DNA of 64,000 nt from Zea mays (lineage: Eukaryota > Streptophyta > Magnoliopsida > Poales > Poaceae). This document shows, piece by piece, positions 1-11,124 of the stretch. The position numbers were made by a program, and so were the translations under genes. The notes beneath the pieces were generated by a model, which saw only the letters and a program-made list of their open reading frames with translations, was not told the DNA's origin and ran no database searches. The DNA lies in assembly GCF_902167145.1 (NCBI RefSeq), contig NC_050102.1:3968001-4032000 (forward strand). The letters run 5' to 3'. Each line of letters starts with the position of its first letter. Position 1 is the first letter of the stretch.

Positions 1-746
1 CAAGGCAAGAAAAGCTTAAAGCCCTGGTCAAGGACCAGGCTAGGGTCTGATGCTGACACGTGTCCGGATCCCATCCTGTACGCTTCTGCTCCCCGCCCAG
101 GGAGAGACCCGATGCCGCCACGTGGCCCATGGCCCATGATGTAAGCCAATGGGTGGAGCCTGACGTATGACCTCTGCGCCGTGGGCTACGCCGCAAGCTA
201 CGCTACCTCAGCATTAAATACGGATAGGGCGCACCGCCTGTCCATCCCGCTGACAGGCGGTGTGCCCCTTCAGCATTTAATGTGCCCTGTCCACTCCGCT
301 AGCAGGCAGCGACCAGGCCGTCTCGCAGGCGGCGTTCCTGTCCGTTCCGCTGGCAGGCAGTGCGCCCGTGCTGCGGCGCGCACTGTGCTCATCATCACTC
401 ACACGTTGCCAGGAAGGCTTTCGCTGTACGCTAATACTATGTAGGCTGCGGATATTAGGACGCAAGGAGATTGCACTAGCGACTAGCATTAGTTGCTCCA
501 AGTTCTACATCCGCTATGTTCCTAGGCCCACATGTCGGGGCTCAACACCCTTGTACGTGCCCCCTTGAGCTATAAAAGGAGAGGCATGCAGCATTACAAG
601 GCGGGGAGACACAGGCCAACTTAGATTCTCACCTCTCAAGCTCTCACAGCAATACAACACACAGTGGAGTAGGGTATTACGCTCCGACGGCCTGAACCAC
701 TCTAAATCTTTGTGTTCTTGTGTGTTCATCCCCCAATCTCGTAACA
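1..746 (+). repeat. 5' LTR, right part only
   Basis: Direct repeat of 4743-5500. A TATA box lies at 571-579 (TATAAAAGG), with the presumed transcription start about 30 bases further on. No clear tRNA primer binding site follows at 747. Confidence 0.8.
571..579 (+). promoter_or_regulatory. LTR TATA box
   Basis: TATAAAAGG in the same place as 5325-5333 of the 3' LTR. It is the only strong TATA box in the LTR, so it is the likely core promoter of the element. Confidence 0.6.
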
Positions 747-888
747 GGCAAAACTATCTCCACTCTCTTCACTCTGGCCGACAAGTGTGCCAGAGCCGCC
801 GAGGGCCGTGCATGGCACTCGGCGCCATAGACCGAAGTCACCCAGACAGGAGGCTTCGATGCCGTTACCGAGGACAGCAAAAGGAAGA

Positions 889-1680
889 AGAAGAAAAATC
901 GTGGCCGTGAGAAGGCGCATTTTGCCGCTCTGGTCGTTGCAGCTGCGACTGGGGGCGGAACGAGCGCAACAAGCGCCCACAGTCGCAGAGGGGCAACAAC
1001 GGCTCATGCCCTGTACACCCCAACAGTCGCCACAGCGTCGCAGAATGTCGCGAGATCATCGAGCTCGCGAAGCACGTCAGCGAGCAGCGCGAGCAGTCAG
1101 ACGGCTCCCCACCTCGTCGCCGACCTAGCAAGGAAAGGGTCGACGACGACGAGGTGGCCGCGGCTGAACAGGACCTCGGGTATCAGTCGCCCAAGGGGGT
1201 CCTGAAAGATGTTTTCACCAGAGACTCCGACTCCGGTGACGACAACTAGACGGGCTGCCGGGGGACCCCGTACTCCCTGGTCTACGGGGCCGAAGCCTGT
1301 CTTCCCCCGGAAACCCTTCTGGACTCCCCACGGGTCCAGTCTTCTGATGGGTCTATGCAGGGGCGGCTATAGCGCGAGGACATGGACTCCATCGACAAAC
1401 TCAGATGATAAGCGGCGACCCAAAATGCACATCACAATCGGGCACCCAGGCGCTGCTACCAACAGTTCGTGCACAGTGGGGAGCCCGAGGTCGGTACCTG
1501 GCCCTAAGGCGAGTACTGAACCGAGAAGGGTTCCACAGACTCTCCCCAGCTGAGAGAGACCCTTCAAGGTGACGGAAATATGACAACCCGGGGCGTGCCC
1601 ACCTTACTATAACTGAAGGAATGCCTTTTCCTAGCCGTGGAACATGGAGCATATCCGTAAGTCCTGCCCATAGAAGCAAG
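889..1680 (+). pseudogene. gag remnant fused to integrase C-terminus (deletion derivative)
   Basis: One reading frame runs through a gag nucleocapsid-type finger, CPVHPNSRHSVAEC at 1007-1048 (C-x2-H...H-x4-C). It continues through an acidic tail to a TAG at 1247-1249. The same frame then continues directly into GTPYSLVYGAEACLPPETLL, which is the region just after the integrase core of plant Gypsy elements. Integrase C-terminal traces (EGPFKVTE-like, then PWNMEHIRK-like) persist to about 1680 with several stops and frame changes. Protease, reverse transcriptase, RNase H and most of integrase are missing. I infer a large internal deletion that joined gag to the integrase tail, as in other non-autonomous grass elements. 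It is not functional as a protein. Confidence 0.65.
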
Positions 1681-1992
1681 CCTAAGGGGTTAAGTTTTTC
1701 TTCTTTTGTAATTAGGTTTTGCATATGTTTACTCCAACCCGGTGAGGTCCGCCCTCATAAACCCAGCCTGTTGGTCTACACCCATGCATGTCAAGTTATA
1801 AAGAAGAGATTTACCCCCTCACACGTGCTTCTATGATAACTTTATCCTCTTGCTCCACTGTTTTATCCTGAAGTTTCTGGATATTATTTTTATCTAACCC
1901 ACCCATATAGTTTCCATTCTGCTGATATAATGACATCCGAATTGAGTAGCCAAGGCTTGCAGTTTAGGACCCCTCTACAAAGGTAGGGGGTC

Positions 1993-2310
1993 CAACAGCC
2001 TGGGGGCGGTTCTAAAGAATGGGAGCTCGTTCCATGGGGCGGTCCGGAGCTGTGTAGCCGCTTAGCCTGGTTCCGTACCCTAAGCCTGCATGCTCCACCA
2101 CTCTGTGATGGGCACCCTAGTATTTGGAGCTACAGTCCTATGGGCTCGGTAACCAGGGGTCCGGTTCTAGAGAATGGACACTTGTCTCCTGGGATGGTCC
2201 GAAGCCGTGTAGCCGCTTAGCCTGGTCCTGTACCGTAAGCCTGCATGCTCTACCACTCTGCGACAGGTGTCCTAGTATTTAGAACCACGGTCTAGGGGGT
2301 CTGGACACAC
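1993..2310 (+). repeat. Two-copy tandem repeat, period 155 bp
   Basis: The string GTGTAGCCGCTTAGCCTGG recurs 155 bases apart (from about 2052 and about 2207). The flanking text aligns over both units, including CTAGTATTT near each unit end. It lies in the non-coding 3' half of the LTR element. Confidence 0.75.
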
Positions 2311-2950
2311 AACTTGGCTTCCCAGACTAAAACCTACTGGTCCCGTGCATGTATCAAAGGATGGTTAGTATCAGACGATGGACCCTATGTTTGTGCTACT
2401 AACTCTCCCTAGCTAAAGCTATGTACAGGTCCAGGTCCCAGTCGAGGCTACCTCCTGGGGGTCGTTGCCAACTCTTTTAGGTACGCTGGTATCCAGCCTC
2501 GACACATCGAGCCTGCATCCCAGGGGGACCAAGTACCAGGGACGAGTCGGCAACACCGCACACAATAGGGACAAATAGTATACAGATAAGTGCTAATACT
2601 GCTTGATAATTAATACTCAAAAGTACCTTACAAAAGCAAAAGTTATTGCATCCGCTGTCAAGCGAAGTTCTAGCTCCATTTCTACAGGTGTAAACTACTA
2701 GGCACTAGCAGGGTTGCACTGGAAGCTCGCGGCCACCGTCTTCATGGAATCCTTCCAGGCGCCTTGCCAGCGGCGATGGCCACCTCAACACATGCGAAGA
2801 GGCCCTCACCCCTATCTTCCTACGGGGTTGACAATGCGGCCATTAAAGCCAAAGAGTTGGAAGCACGACGGCACATGGCGCTTGCGGCGTAGCCGGGGCT
2901 CGACCAGTTCATGGAGGCGGGCCACCAGCTCATGCGGAGGACGGAGCCGC

Positions 2951-3090
2951 AGCCCAGCTCGCTTTCCACCACCGCAAGGCTGATGAACATCCTTGAAGCT
3001 GAGCACTGACGAAAGGTCATAGCCCAGCTCGCTTTCCACCACCGCAAGGCTGATGAACATCCTTGAAATTGAGCACTGGCGAAAGAGCGC
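2951..3090 (+). repeat. Two-copy tandem repeat, period 70 bp
   Basis: AGCCCAGCTCGCTTTCCACC starts at 2951 and again at 3021. The units are nearly identical, so this is a recent local duplication inside the element. Positions 2700-3400 have open frames on both strands, but I cannot assign a family. Confidence 0.85.
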
Positions 3091-3489
3091 CACCCCCCGC
3101 GAGGTCGAGCTCCTCCAGCAATAGCAAGAAGAAGACAAGATCGACAGCGCCATCACGCAGGAAACAAAAAGCACGAGCTCCCCGGTGGCGAGATCGCCGA
3201 GGGGGAAGGCGCCAACGTGGATCCTTCCACTGCACGCTGGCGCGCTCCATCCAGGCAGGCGGCGCACCATGTCAAGCGCCCACTCAGTCTGAAAGCGCTC
3301 GGGATGAACTAACAAGGCCAAGGTAACTACGGTGGCATAAAGCAAAAGCCTTGAAGGCAAAGGGGCGCAGAGAGCTCGGAGGCAAAAGGGCACAACAAGT
3401 GGGAGAGAAGCGAGGGCATGACTGCTGCCCGCGGGTTCAACCCCTTTTAAAGGCACACTCTCCCGCTTGTGCCTCGAAACGCCATAGAA

Positions 3490-4040
3490 GATCTCCCCTG
3501 ATGCACACCGGTGCACCCAACCTATGACACGGGGGCCTAGCCCCACAAGTCATGCAGCCTGTGTGCTGGTCTCCGAGTGCGGAGAAGGCGAACCGCTGCG
3601 CGTGGAGCATGCTACCGACCTGCGGTAGTGCGCCTCTCCATCTTCGCCGAAAACAACGGCCCAGCCTCTGGCATGGAGGCCCAGGCCCACATGTCATATA
3701 CCTGGCGTGCCGGTTCCTGGGTGCGAAGAAGGCAAACCGCCACGCGAGGAGCGTACCATCGCCCGCGGTAGTGCGCCTCTTCATCTCCGCCAAAGACAAC
3801 GGCCCAGCCTCTGACATGGGGGCCCAGGCCCACAAGTCATACATTTGGCGTGCTGGTTCGCGAGTGCGAAGGAGGCGAACCGACACACGGGGAGCGTGCT
3901 GCCGCCTGCGGTAGTACGCCTCTTCATCTTCGCCGAAGACAACGGTCCAGTCTCTGACGCAAGGGCCTGGGCCTACGAGTCATCCTCCTTGGGCGTCGAT
4001 TCCTGGGTGCAGAGAAGTCGAACCGCCATTCGCAACAATA
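3490..4040 (+). repeat. Tandem array, about four units of 143 bp
   Basis: The anchor CCCAC(A/T)(A/T)GTCAT recurs at 3542, 3686, 3829 and (diverged) 3972, giving periods of 144, 143 and 143 bases. Each unit has a GCGGTAGTGCGCCTC-like core. It lies upstream of the 3' LTR of the non-autonomous element. Confidence 0.85.
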
Positions 4041-4354
4041 CTGCACTCCCTCAGTACCACTGCAAGAAGACAAAAATGTGAATTTTTAAAGGCAGCGGGA
4101 TCGAGGCGCCTCGCGCATGGCCTGGCGTAACCATCAGGCATGGGGTCCACAAGTCAGTCAGTCGCGGGGATAGATGTGGCAGTCGACGTGACCGAGGGCA
4201 GACTGACAGCGCGTGCGTCGCCAGATGCGCCGAGTTAATGCAACACATGCTAAGGTGGTGCCCCAGTCACCAGTCATGCCATGTTGACGCAAAGTACAAG
4301 TTTTGGCACCACCTGCAGGCTCGCATCCTCCCCTGAGGTGGGCCCGAGGGCCAC

Positions 4355-5500
4355 TGTCGGTAACCCCGAACAGGGGTACCCCCTACTACTGTATCAAGAC
4401 ATAGTGGCTGCGTGGCTATCTTTTAGCCGCGCAGCAATAATGTAGCGACCGGGGCCAGGCCACGACTCAACCCAGTCATGGACCGCTACTCAGGGCCCAC
4501 AATAGCGCCCGACCGCACCACATGGGTGGGTCCGGAGCCGCCACGTGTCCAGGAAAGAAAGAATGCTCTAGGTCACCAACAGTAAGTCCGGACCCACATG
4601 GGAGAGCGCCGGACCTCTGGGTATGCAGCCGGGACCCCCAGGGAGGTCTAGGACCACCACGTGTGCAAGCCGGGTCCGTGGGATGGAGTCTGGACCCCCC
4701 CTATGTGGGGTCCGGACTGCCCATGGCAGGGTCTCGGAATTCCAAGGTAAGAAAAGCTTAAAGCCCTGGTCAAGGACCAGGCTAGGGTCCGGTGCTGACA
4801 CATGTCCGGATCCCATCATGTACGCTTCTGCTCCCCGCCCAGGTGGAGACCCGATGCCGCCACGTGGCCCACAGCCCGTGACGTAAGCCAATGGGCGGAG
4901 CCTGATGTATGACCTCTGCGCCGCGGGCCGCACCGTGGGCTACGCTGCAAGCTAAACTACCTCAGCATTAAATACAGATAGGGCGCACCGCCTGTCCATC
5001 CCGCTGACAGGCGATGTGCCCCTTCAGCATTTAATGTGCCCTGTCCACTCCGCTGGCAGGCAGCGGCCAGGTCGTCTCGCAGGCGGCATGCCTGTCTGTT
5101 CCGCTGGCAGGCAGTGCGCCTGTGCTGCAACACGCAATGTGCTCATCATCACTCACACGTTGCCTGGAAGGCTTCCATTGTACGCCAATACTACGTAGGC
5201 TGCGGATATCAGGACGCAAGTAGATTGCACTGGCGACTAGCATTAGTTGCTCCAAGTACTACATCCGCTATGTTCCTAGGCCCACATGTCGGGGCTCAAC
5301 ACCCTTATACGTGCCCCCTTGAGCTATAAAAGGGGAGGCATGCAGCATTACAAGGCGGGGAGACACAGGCCAACTTAGATTCTTAGCTCTCAAGCTCGCA
5401 CAGCAATACAACACACAGTGGAGTAGGGTATTACGCTTCGGCGGTCCGAACCACTCTAAATCTTTGTGTTCTTGTGTGTTCATCCCCCAATCTCGTAACA
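4355..5500 (+). repeat. 3' LTR, complete (about 1.15 kb)
   Basis: Starts TGTCGGTAACC after a purine-rich stretch (GAGGTGGGCCCGAGGG, possible polypurine tract) and ends about GTAACA. A TATA box lies at 5325-5333. The part from 4743 on matches the start of the window. Confidence 0.8.
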
Positions 5501-5585
5501 GGCAAAACGCTTAGCCCCTTCCTCATCTTAGGATTTAGGGCAGGTGCATTCCGCCACCCGGCCGGAGATTTCCTCTCCGACAAAC

Positions 5586-5911
5586 ATGGAGGCGAGGATG
5601 ATGGCAGAGCAGGAGGCGGAGCGGGAGGCCCGCATGCCAGATCATCAGAGGACGACAGAGATGTTCTAGTACATGCAGAACCTTGGAGCCGCACATGGTT
5701 TTGCTCCACCACCTCTGTTGTTCTCTCCAGTAGATCCTGCTCAATTCCGTACTCCTGTGATTATCAAAATTCTAGTCCAGTGTGATATATATTCATCTGG
5801 TATAACACATGCAATCTCTTCTTTGTGCAGGGACAATCTAGGGCGGCATCCAACAACCCTCATGGATCGCCCAGCCCATCGTCGCACAAGATCAGTCGCC
5901 CACCTCGTTGA
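5586..5911 (+). pseudogene. CACTA transposase C-terminal exons (broken)
   Basis: Reading from the ATG at 5586 gives a charged segment (MEARMMAEQEAEREARM), then an in-frame TAG at 5667-5669, then YMQNLGAAHGFAPPPLLF. This is the C-terminal style of plant En/Spm-type (Transposase_24-like) proteins. The exon ends at 5756 before GTGATT. The acceptor TTTGTGCAG ends at 5830. The last exon (5831-5911) reads GQSRAASNNPHGSPSPSSH and stops with TGA. The splice joins in phase. The upstream catalytic part is not in the window. The stop makes this copy dead. Confidence 0.65.
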
Positions 5912-6220
5912 GATACTTAGTGCACATGATATTATCTTTGTTGGTGTTGTTAATACTTTGTGAGATAACTTGGTCTAAACTTGTTGATGTTGGTATCGCT
6001 TTGTGAGATACTTGAGACTTATGTTTGTGAGTGTTGGAGACTTATGTTTGTGTTCGAACTTGTTTGATTTATGAGATTTATGGTCTTTGTGAGATATGTG
6101 ATGTATATGTGATATCTGTGATGATTATGTGATATCTATGATACATTTGTGATGATTATGTGATATATCTTTTGTTTGTTTGGATGGAATAATAAAAACA
6201 AATAAAAAAGGGGCATGCTG

Positions 6221-6833
6221 GTCACTTTGCCGAGTGTAACACTCGGCAAAGAGGTACTTTGCCGATTCTTAAGATCATAGCACTTGGCAAAGAAGTTACA
6301 CCTGGGAGCCGATAAAGTTTATTTGCCGAGTGTTGTGGCCTTGACACATGGCAAAGAAGCAAGCTTTGTCGAGTGCCTCCTAGTGCACTCGGCAAAGGAA
6401 CTGACAAAGGGACCCGCTGGTGATCCCTTTGCCGAGTGCTAGTCCGGTGGGCACTCGGCAAAGAGAGAGCCTTTGCCGAGTGCCACATAATCCGCTCGGC
6501 AAAGGAACCGGCAAAGGGAACCACGGGGAGCTTCTTTGTCGAGTGTTAATACATTAGACACTTGGCAAAGTGTGTCTTTGACGAGTATCCCGTGGCACTT
6601 AGCATAGGCTCCGCTGCCTTCACCTGGCACCGTGACAGCGACTTTTATTTGCCGAGTACCGAGTGGCTCTTAGCAAAGTCTTTACTGAGTGCCCGACAAA
6701 AAGTACTTGGCAAAGAAGGTGTTGTTGATGTACAGTTCATCGATCCTTCTTTGCCGAGTGTCACACTCGGCAAAGTCTTCGTCGAGTGTTTTCTAGGCTT
6801 TGTTGAGTGCTTCAGACACTCGCCAAAGAAGTT
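6221..6833 (+). repeat. CACTA subterminal repeat block
   Basis: Many copies of TTTGCCGAGTG and its complement CACTCGGCAAAG occur in both orientations, for example around 6227, 6425, 6470 and 6750. Such arrays are the transposase-binding subterminal regions of CACTA elements. The region 5912-6220 before it is AT-rich with GATATNTGTGATG-like short repeats and no gene. Confidence 0.85.
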
Positions 6834-6991
6834 GTTTCCGGTAGTGCATGTTTGGAAGCCAAATGCTTGTAATAAGTAAAAATATTCCCACTCTAATCTT
6901 GTATCTGAATTGGGCTACAAGACAAGAAGACCGGGTCAGGATATCTGTATTCGAATGATATGAAATATCCTACATTATCAATATTATTTTA

Positions 6992-7108
6992 GGGCTAGTT
7001 TGGCAACTCCATTTTTCTAAAGGATTCTCATTTTCCTAAGGGAAAATGAACTAATTTACTTTGGGAAAATGGAAATATCTTGGAAAAATAGTGTTGTCAA
7101 ACTAGCCA
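6992..7108. mobile_element. Small MITE with GGGCTAGTTTGGCAAC inverted ends
   Basis: Left end GGGCTAGTTTGGCAACTCC and right end GTTGTCAAACTAGCC are imperfect inverted repeats enclosing about 80 AT-rich bases. A second, partial copy in the opposite orientation lies at 37249-37323. Confidence 0.6.
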
Positions 7109-7286
7109 TTAAACTTTTAGTATCAAGGTTTCTGAAGGAGGGTTCGGATGTAACAGAGTGGATGAGTGTTCCTAAGGGCGCAATTGTGTCGTCGGTGCAG
7201 TCTCATCGCCTAGGCTATCAGTGGTAGTTGGGTAGGTTGTCGTTTTTTATAATGGACGCAAGTTCCAGCCTTTTGCACTTTCATAC
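7109..7286. other. Short unassigned spacer
   Basis: I see no gene or recognisable repeat in this stretch between the MITE and the LTR-like start at 7287. Confidence 0.5.
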
Positions 7287-7575
7287 TGTCGGTGTTTTGA
7301 ACCTCGCTTTGACAAGTAAATTTACTGTGCATGTTTCGGGCTCCAAAAGGTGTGTGCGGTGGGCGCAAGATTTATACTAGTTCAAGCACAACGTCCCTAG
7401 TTACAGTCATCGGTAGCTTGCGCTATCGGCACCACTGATGATCGAAACTCATAGTATGGGTTACAAGTGGGCGAGAAAGGGAGGAGAGGCTCCCAAGTCT
7501 CATATTGAGGTGGAAGTGGAACCGTAAGACAAGGGTAAAACCAAACGTTCTTATCCGCGGTAAAGCCACGCGTCC
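7287..7575 (+). repeat. LTR-like fragment, left flank of the nest
   Basis: Begins TGTCGGTGTTTTGAACC, the start style of several grass Gypsy LTRs, followed by GACAAGTAAATTTACTGTGC. It is cut at 7575 by the Tekay element and resumes at 19053-19090 and 23598. The joined flanks are continuous once one copy of each target duplication is removed. Confidence 0.5.
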
Positions 7576-10500
7576 TGTAATACCCCATTTGTAATTTGCA
7601 AGAGCTAATACCAAAGGGAGAAACAAGTTCACTTTATCTATGTGGGAGTTTGAACTTTTTGTGCCATCACATGTGAACACCATATTTTAAAACAGATAAT
7701 TATAAAGTAAATGCTACTAAATCATTGCATCATGCTGCGATTTTCTTTTGTGTGCACATTGTGACAAAATAAAATAACAAATGTGACAAGAAAAAAAATA
7801 ATAAATTCCCAAGGTGGAATTTAGAATATAAAGGAAATTATATAAGTAAGAAAAATATATATATGGAGATATAAAGATAAAAATAATACATATATAAAAA
7901 TATCTTCAATTTGGTACTGTTTATGGCACAAAACAATCTGAGGATAAAAGTTTGACACAAGTTTGAATTTAAACTAGGATTGAAGTTTGAATTGGAAAGG
8001 GAGAAAAGAAAAAAATATAAAGAAAAAGGCAAAACCCCGCTTGGGCTGCGTCCTCAGCCATTCGGCCCATTTGGCCAAATCCTTCGCGCAGCCCAACACC
8101 TAGAAATGTGGCGCCGACACCCTGGGTCCGGCCGCCAGTCTCTTGGGTGAGTGAACCCTCGCTAGCGCGTGGGCCCGAGGGATCAGCTGCGCCATCTTCC
8201 TCCTCCGAAACGACCGCGCGTACCTGTCGCGGCAGCGTCAACTAATGCGCGCAAATCACGGAGGCGTGCAAATCAGTAGTCTCGCCGCACAAGTTTTGAG
8301 GCTAGAGTGGCGTGAATTGGTCGTTGGAGGAAAAGCTCTGTCGTGCGCTCGCACTTCGTCGTGGTCAGCCATCGTCGCATAATCATCGCCGGTGAGATAA
8401 CCCTCCTCGGATTCACGTTGTTGTCCATACGGTGTAGACCTATTTAGTTGGGTGGATATTCCACTGGGGGCCTCGGATCGCTTGGCTCCGGTGATGGGCG
8501 CCGCCGTGCGAGGGGCTACGCCACCGCCGTAGAGGTAGCTGAGTCGGGTGTTGGTCAGGGCCGTTGATCGGGAAACGAACGGCTAGGATTAGAACTTGGC
8601 GTACCGCTTGGGTTGAATAGGCGTAACCCTCTGATCGTGATCCAGTGACTGTGATTCAATCTCCGAAAATAAGATCGAGACCGTTGATATACCCATCAAC
8701 GGTCTATTTGCATATGAGACCATCGGGGTGTCCGGACCGTGGGATCAAAATCATGCGGTCAGTTTTGCATACTGGTTCGACGTAATATAGTTTTAATCTG
8801 TGCCCTTCAAATCTAATCGGTCGGCTCTAGATTCGGATTACTCGTTCGCTCTGGTGCATATGCGTAAGACCCCCTCTGTTATTTAGTATTCGACCCGCCA
8901 TCCGCATGGACTGTGCGCTGGGTCTTGGACATCTTACCCCGAGGCCCCTGGGTTCTATGTTAATAGTGTGCCCAGTCCATAGCTCTGTAAATTCAGTTAT
9001 TTAATTTTAGAAATTACTTTTTAATACAAAAATATATGCTAGAACTTTAATAATTCATAGAAAATTCATATGAACTCTGAATTAATCCATTCCACTTTCT
9101 AAAATTTTGTAATTTTATTCTTTACCACTTAGAGTCTCTGTTTTGTCATGAAAACAGTAAGAAAAATAATTTCTCACTTAATCATATTTTAAACATAATA
9201 AACCTTTGGAAATTCATATCTTAAAATCTATAACTCTAAAAATTATGATTCCTGTTCCTAGGTTTTTATTTTAATGTGTAGATTATTACTGTGTATTTTG
9301 TTTACATGTTTGGTGTGATGTTAATTTTCTCTATATACTGTGCTTGTTTGTATTGTGGCAAGTAGAAGAGCCTATGACTGAGGATCCTAGTGAGCAGCAG
9401 ATAGAAGTAGCTGAGCAGGAGCTCATTGAAGGCAAGTTGTGCCCTTGATCACTTTTTACCCAATAAAGTTCTTTAATATCATTTATTCATGCATAGGTTA
9501 ATTTTGATGGGACCCGATAGGTCACCCTAGATTATTTATCTCATTACTTTGTTTACCCCTGAATCACTTGGGTAGTTTGCTATTGCTTTACATGGTTTTG
9601 GGATAATCATTTATTATATCTATGTTCCAATTCTTTTGTTATTATATTTATGTTCATGTCAAGATCATTAATGTTAATTGGAACATAGAGCTTAACTTGA
9701 GAAACACGTGCCACCACAAGGGAGGAATGGGACCCCTTGGCTGACTAATTAGGAAAGCTAGTGGAAGACTTCTTTAACCGAAAGGGGCAAGGGTAGTAGG
9801 GGAGTTGCATGCAAGGATGTTCTCGGGTTGATTTTGCTGCGATGGCGGTCAGACGGGGGATTCTTGCAAGTGCTCTTCCCATAAACTATAGCGGGTTTTC
9901 GGAAGCTAGTGGAACTTTGTAAAGGCCTCGTAGTGTTGCCCTGCCTCGCCTCCAAGGTAGAGGTGTATGGGAGTCGCGACCCCTTGGCAGATGGGTAACA
10001 TGACTTATGGGTAAAGAGTACAACCTCTGCAGAGTGTAAAACTAGTATACTAGCCGTGCTCACTGTCATGAGCAGCTCAGGACTCTCTGATGATTAATTT
10101 ATGGAACTTAAATTCAATTTGTCATTTGCATATGCATGGGATTATTATTAATTTTGTTCTAATACTTTATTTAAGGTTTGGTATTTACTTACACTTAGTA
10201 ACTGCTAATAAAATTTTGACCAACTACTTAAAAGCAATGCTCAGCTCTAACCCCTGTCATTGATTAGACTTACACATCACATGGACTCCCACCTTTGTGA
10301 GTTAATGTCCACTGGTTCCCCACAACTTGTTGAGCTATGATCATGTGTGAGCTCACCCTTGCTGTCTCACACCCCCCACAGGAGAAGAGTAGGTGGTTCA
10401 GGAGGAGCCACAAGGCGAGGAGTTTGATCTGATCTAGGTGGCGTTTCCCTAGTTGACACTTGCGCCAAGGATGATCCTTAGTTCGTCTTATATTTATATT

Positions 10501-10645
10501 TTATTCTGTAATAAGACTTCCGCTATGTAATAAATACTCTGATGTTATTGACATTTATCTCTATACACTATGTTATTATATATGTTGTCTTCTTGGCGCA
10601 TGTATGAGATGCACCTGGCTTTGTTCCTTAAAGCCAGGTGTGACA
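7576..10645 (+). repeat. 5' LTR of Tekay-type element (3070 bp)
   Basis: Aligns with the 3' LTR along its length but lacks about 204 bases present at roughly 16468-16675 of the 3' copy. The break is near 8266, between GGAGGC and ATCAGTAG. The missing part contains the TATA-like CATAAATGG. The 3' half is AT-rich with intron-like features (see 9362-10392). Confidence 0.92.
9362..10392 (+). pseudogene. Exon-like acidic ORF pair inside the 5' LTR, interrupted
   Basis: Positions 9362-9431 read an acidic stretch (VEEPMTEDPSEQ...). They are followed by GCAAGT, a GC-type 5' splice site, and 10382 follows an acceptor-like CCCCCCACAG. Joined in phase, the second part is GEE and then TAG at 10390-10392. 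The solo LTR at 39334-42698 has CAG here and continues to EEYDLI-stop. Splicing is inferred from sequence only. Confidence 0.35.
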
Positions 10646-10649
10646 GAAG

Positions 10650-10661
10650 TGGTATCGGAGC
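10650..10661 (+). promoter_or_regulatory. Primer binding site (initiator Met tRNA type)
   Basis: TGGTATCGGAGC starts 4 bases after the 5' LTR. It is one mismatch from the usual TGGTATCAGAGC of plant LTR elements primed by initiator tRNA-Met. Confidence 0.85.
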
Positions 10662-11124
10662 AATGTTGACTGTAGGACGAAACCTAGATAGAAATGGACA
10701 AAACCCTTACCTACTTACCTTATTCGGATTCATTCTATACTTATCTCATCTTGGTCTTGTCTCACCTTTTGCTTTTCTACTCTGATTAATCTTATCTTTT
10801 CTACTCTAAGACAAGATGGATTTCACACCTTGGAATCCTACAACTATGATCTTCTTAAGAGATAGGGAACCTAAGACAAAAAAAATTAAAACTATTTTCT
10901 CTATTTTAAAATGTTGTTTGATTGTTCTGATGATAAATATCTGATTTGCTTCTTTGATTGATTGCAATATTATATATGGACATCTTAGTATGTACCACCA
11001 TAAGGTAATGAATTAGCTATGGTAGGTAAAACATTAATCTAGTTAGCTAATAAATCCCCCAAAGTAACACGATTCGTAATTACTGCTTTGACTACTATTC
11101 TCTTACCATATGTATCTAACTCAG

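Larger units (their letters stand above)
1..5500 (+). mobile_element. Non-autonomous Gypsy-type LTR retrotransposon, left end outside window
   Basis: The first 746 bases are repeated at 4743-5500, differing by point changes and one 12-bp indel, so the window opens inside the 5' LTR of an element whose 3' LTR is complete. The interior of about 3.6 kb is far too short for full gag-pol. It holds a gag zinc-finger remnant joined to an integrase C-terminus, then three different tandem repeat blocks. The LTR begins TGTCGGTAACCCC and ends about GTAACA. The bases GGCAAAAC follow both LTRs, so the exact right end is uncertain by 4 to 8 bases. The element lies in the 3' part of a CACTA transposon. The target-site duplication cannot be checked because the left end is missing. 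It would need proteins from an autonomous relative to move. Confidence 0.8.
5507..6846 (+). mobile_element. CACTA (En/Spm-type) transposon, 3' part
   Basis: The right end is GTTTCCGGTAGTG at 6834-6846, the reverse complement of the CACTACCGGAAAC terminal inverted repeat typical of grass CACTA elements. The left portion was separated by insertion of the LTR element and lies outside the window. The piece holds the last exons of the transposase gene and a dense subterminal repeat block. The three bases after the end are CAT, a candidate half of a 3-bp target duplication that cannot be checked here. Confidence 0.85.

Noticed and set aside
2812..3546. 244-codon minus-strand frame in the non-autonomous LTR element
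   Set aside because: It spans a duplicated 70-bp unit and repeats itself. No family recognised and the plus strand is equally open, so I did not call a gene.
3490..4040. Regularly spaced repeats considered as a CRISPR-like array
   Set aside because: The units are tandem copies of 143 bp without unique spacers, in a plant retroelement interior.
10650..10661. TGGTATCGGAGC here and at 49991 considered as part of a tRNA gene
   Set aside because: Both sit just after an LTR and are primer binding sites; no cloverleaf follows. No tRNA or rRNA gene was recognised in the window.
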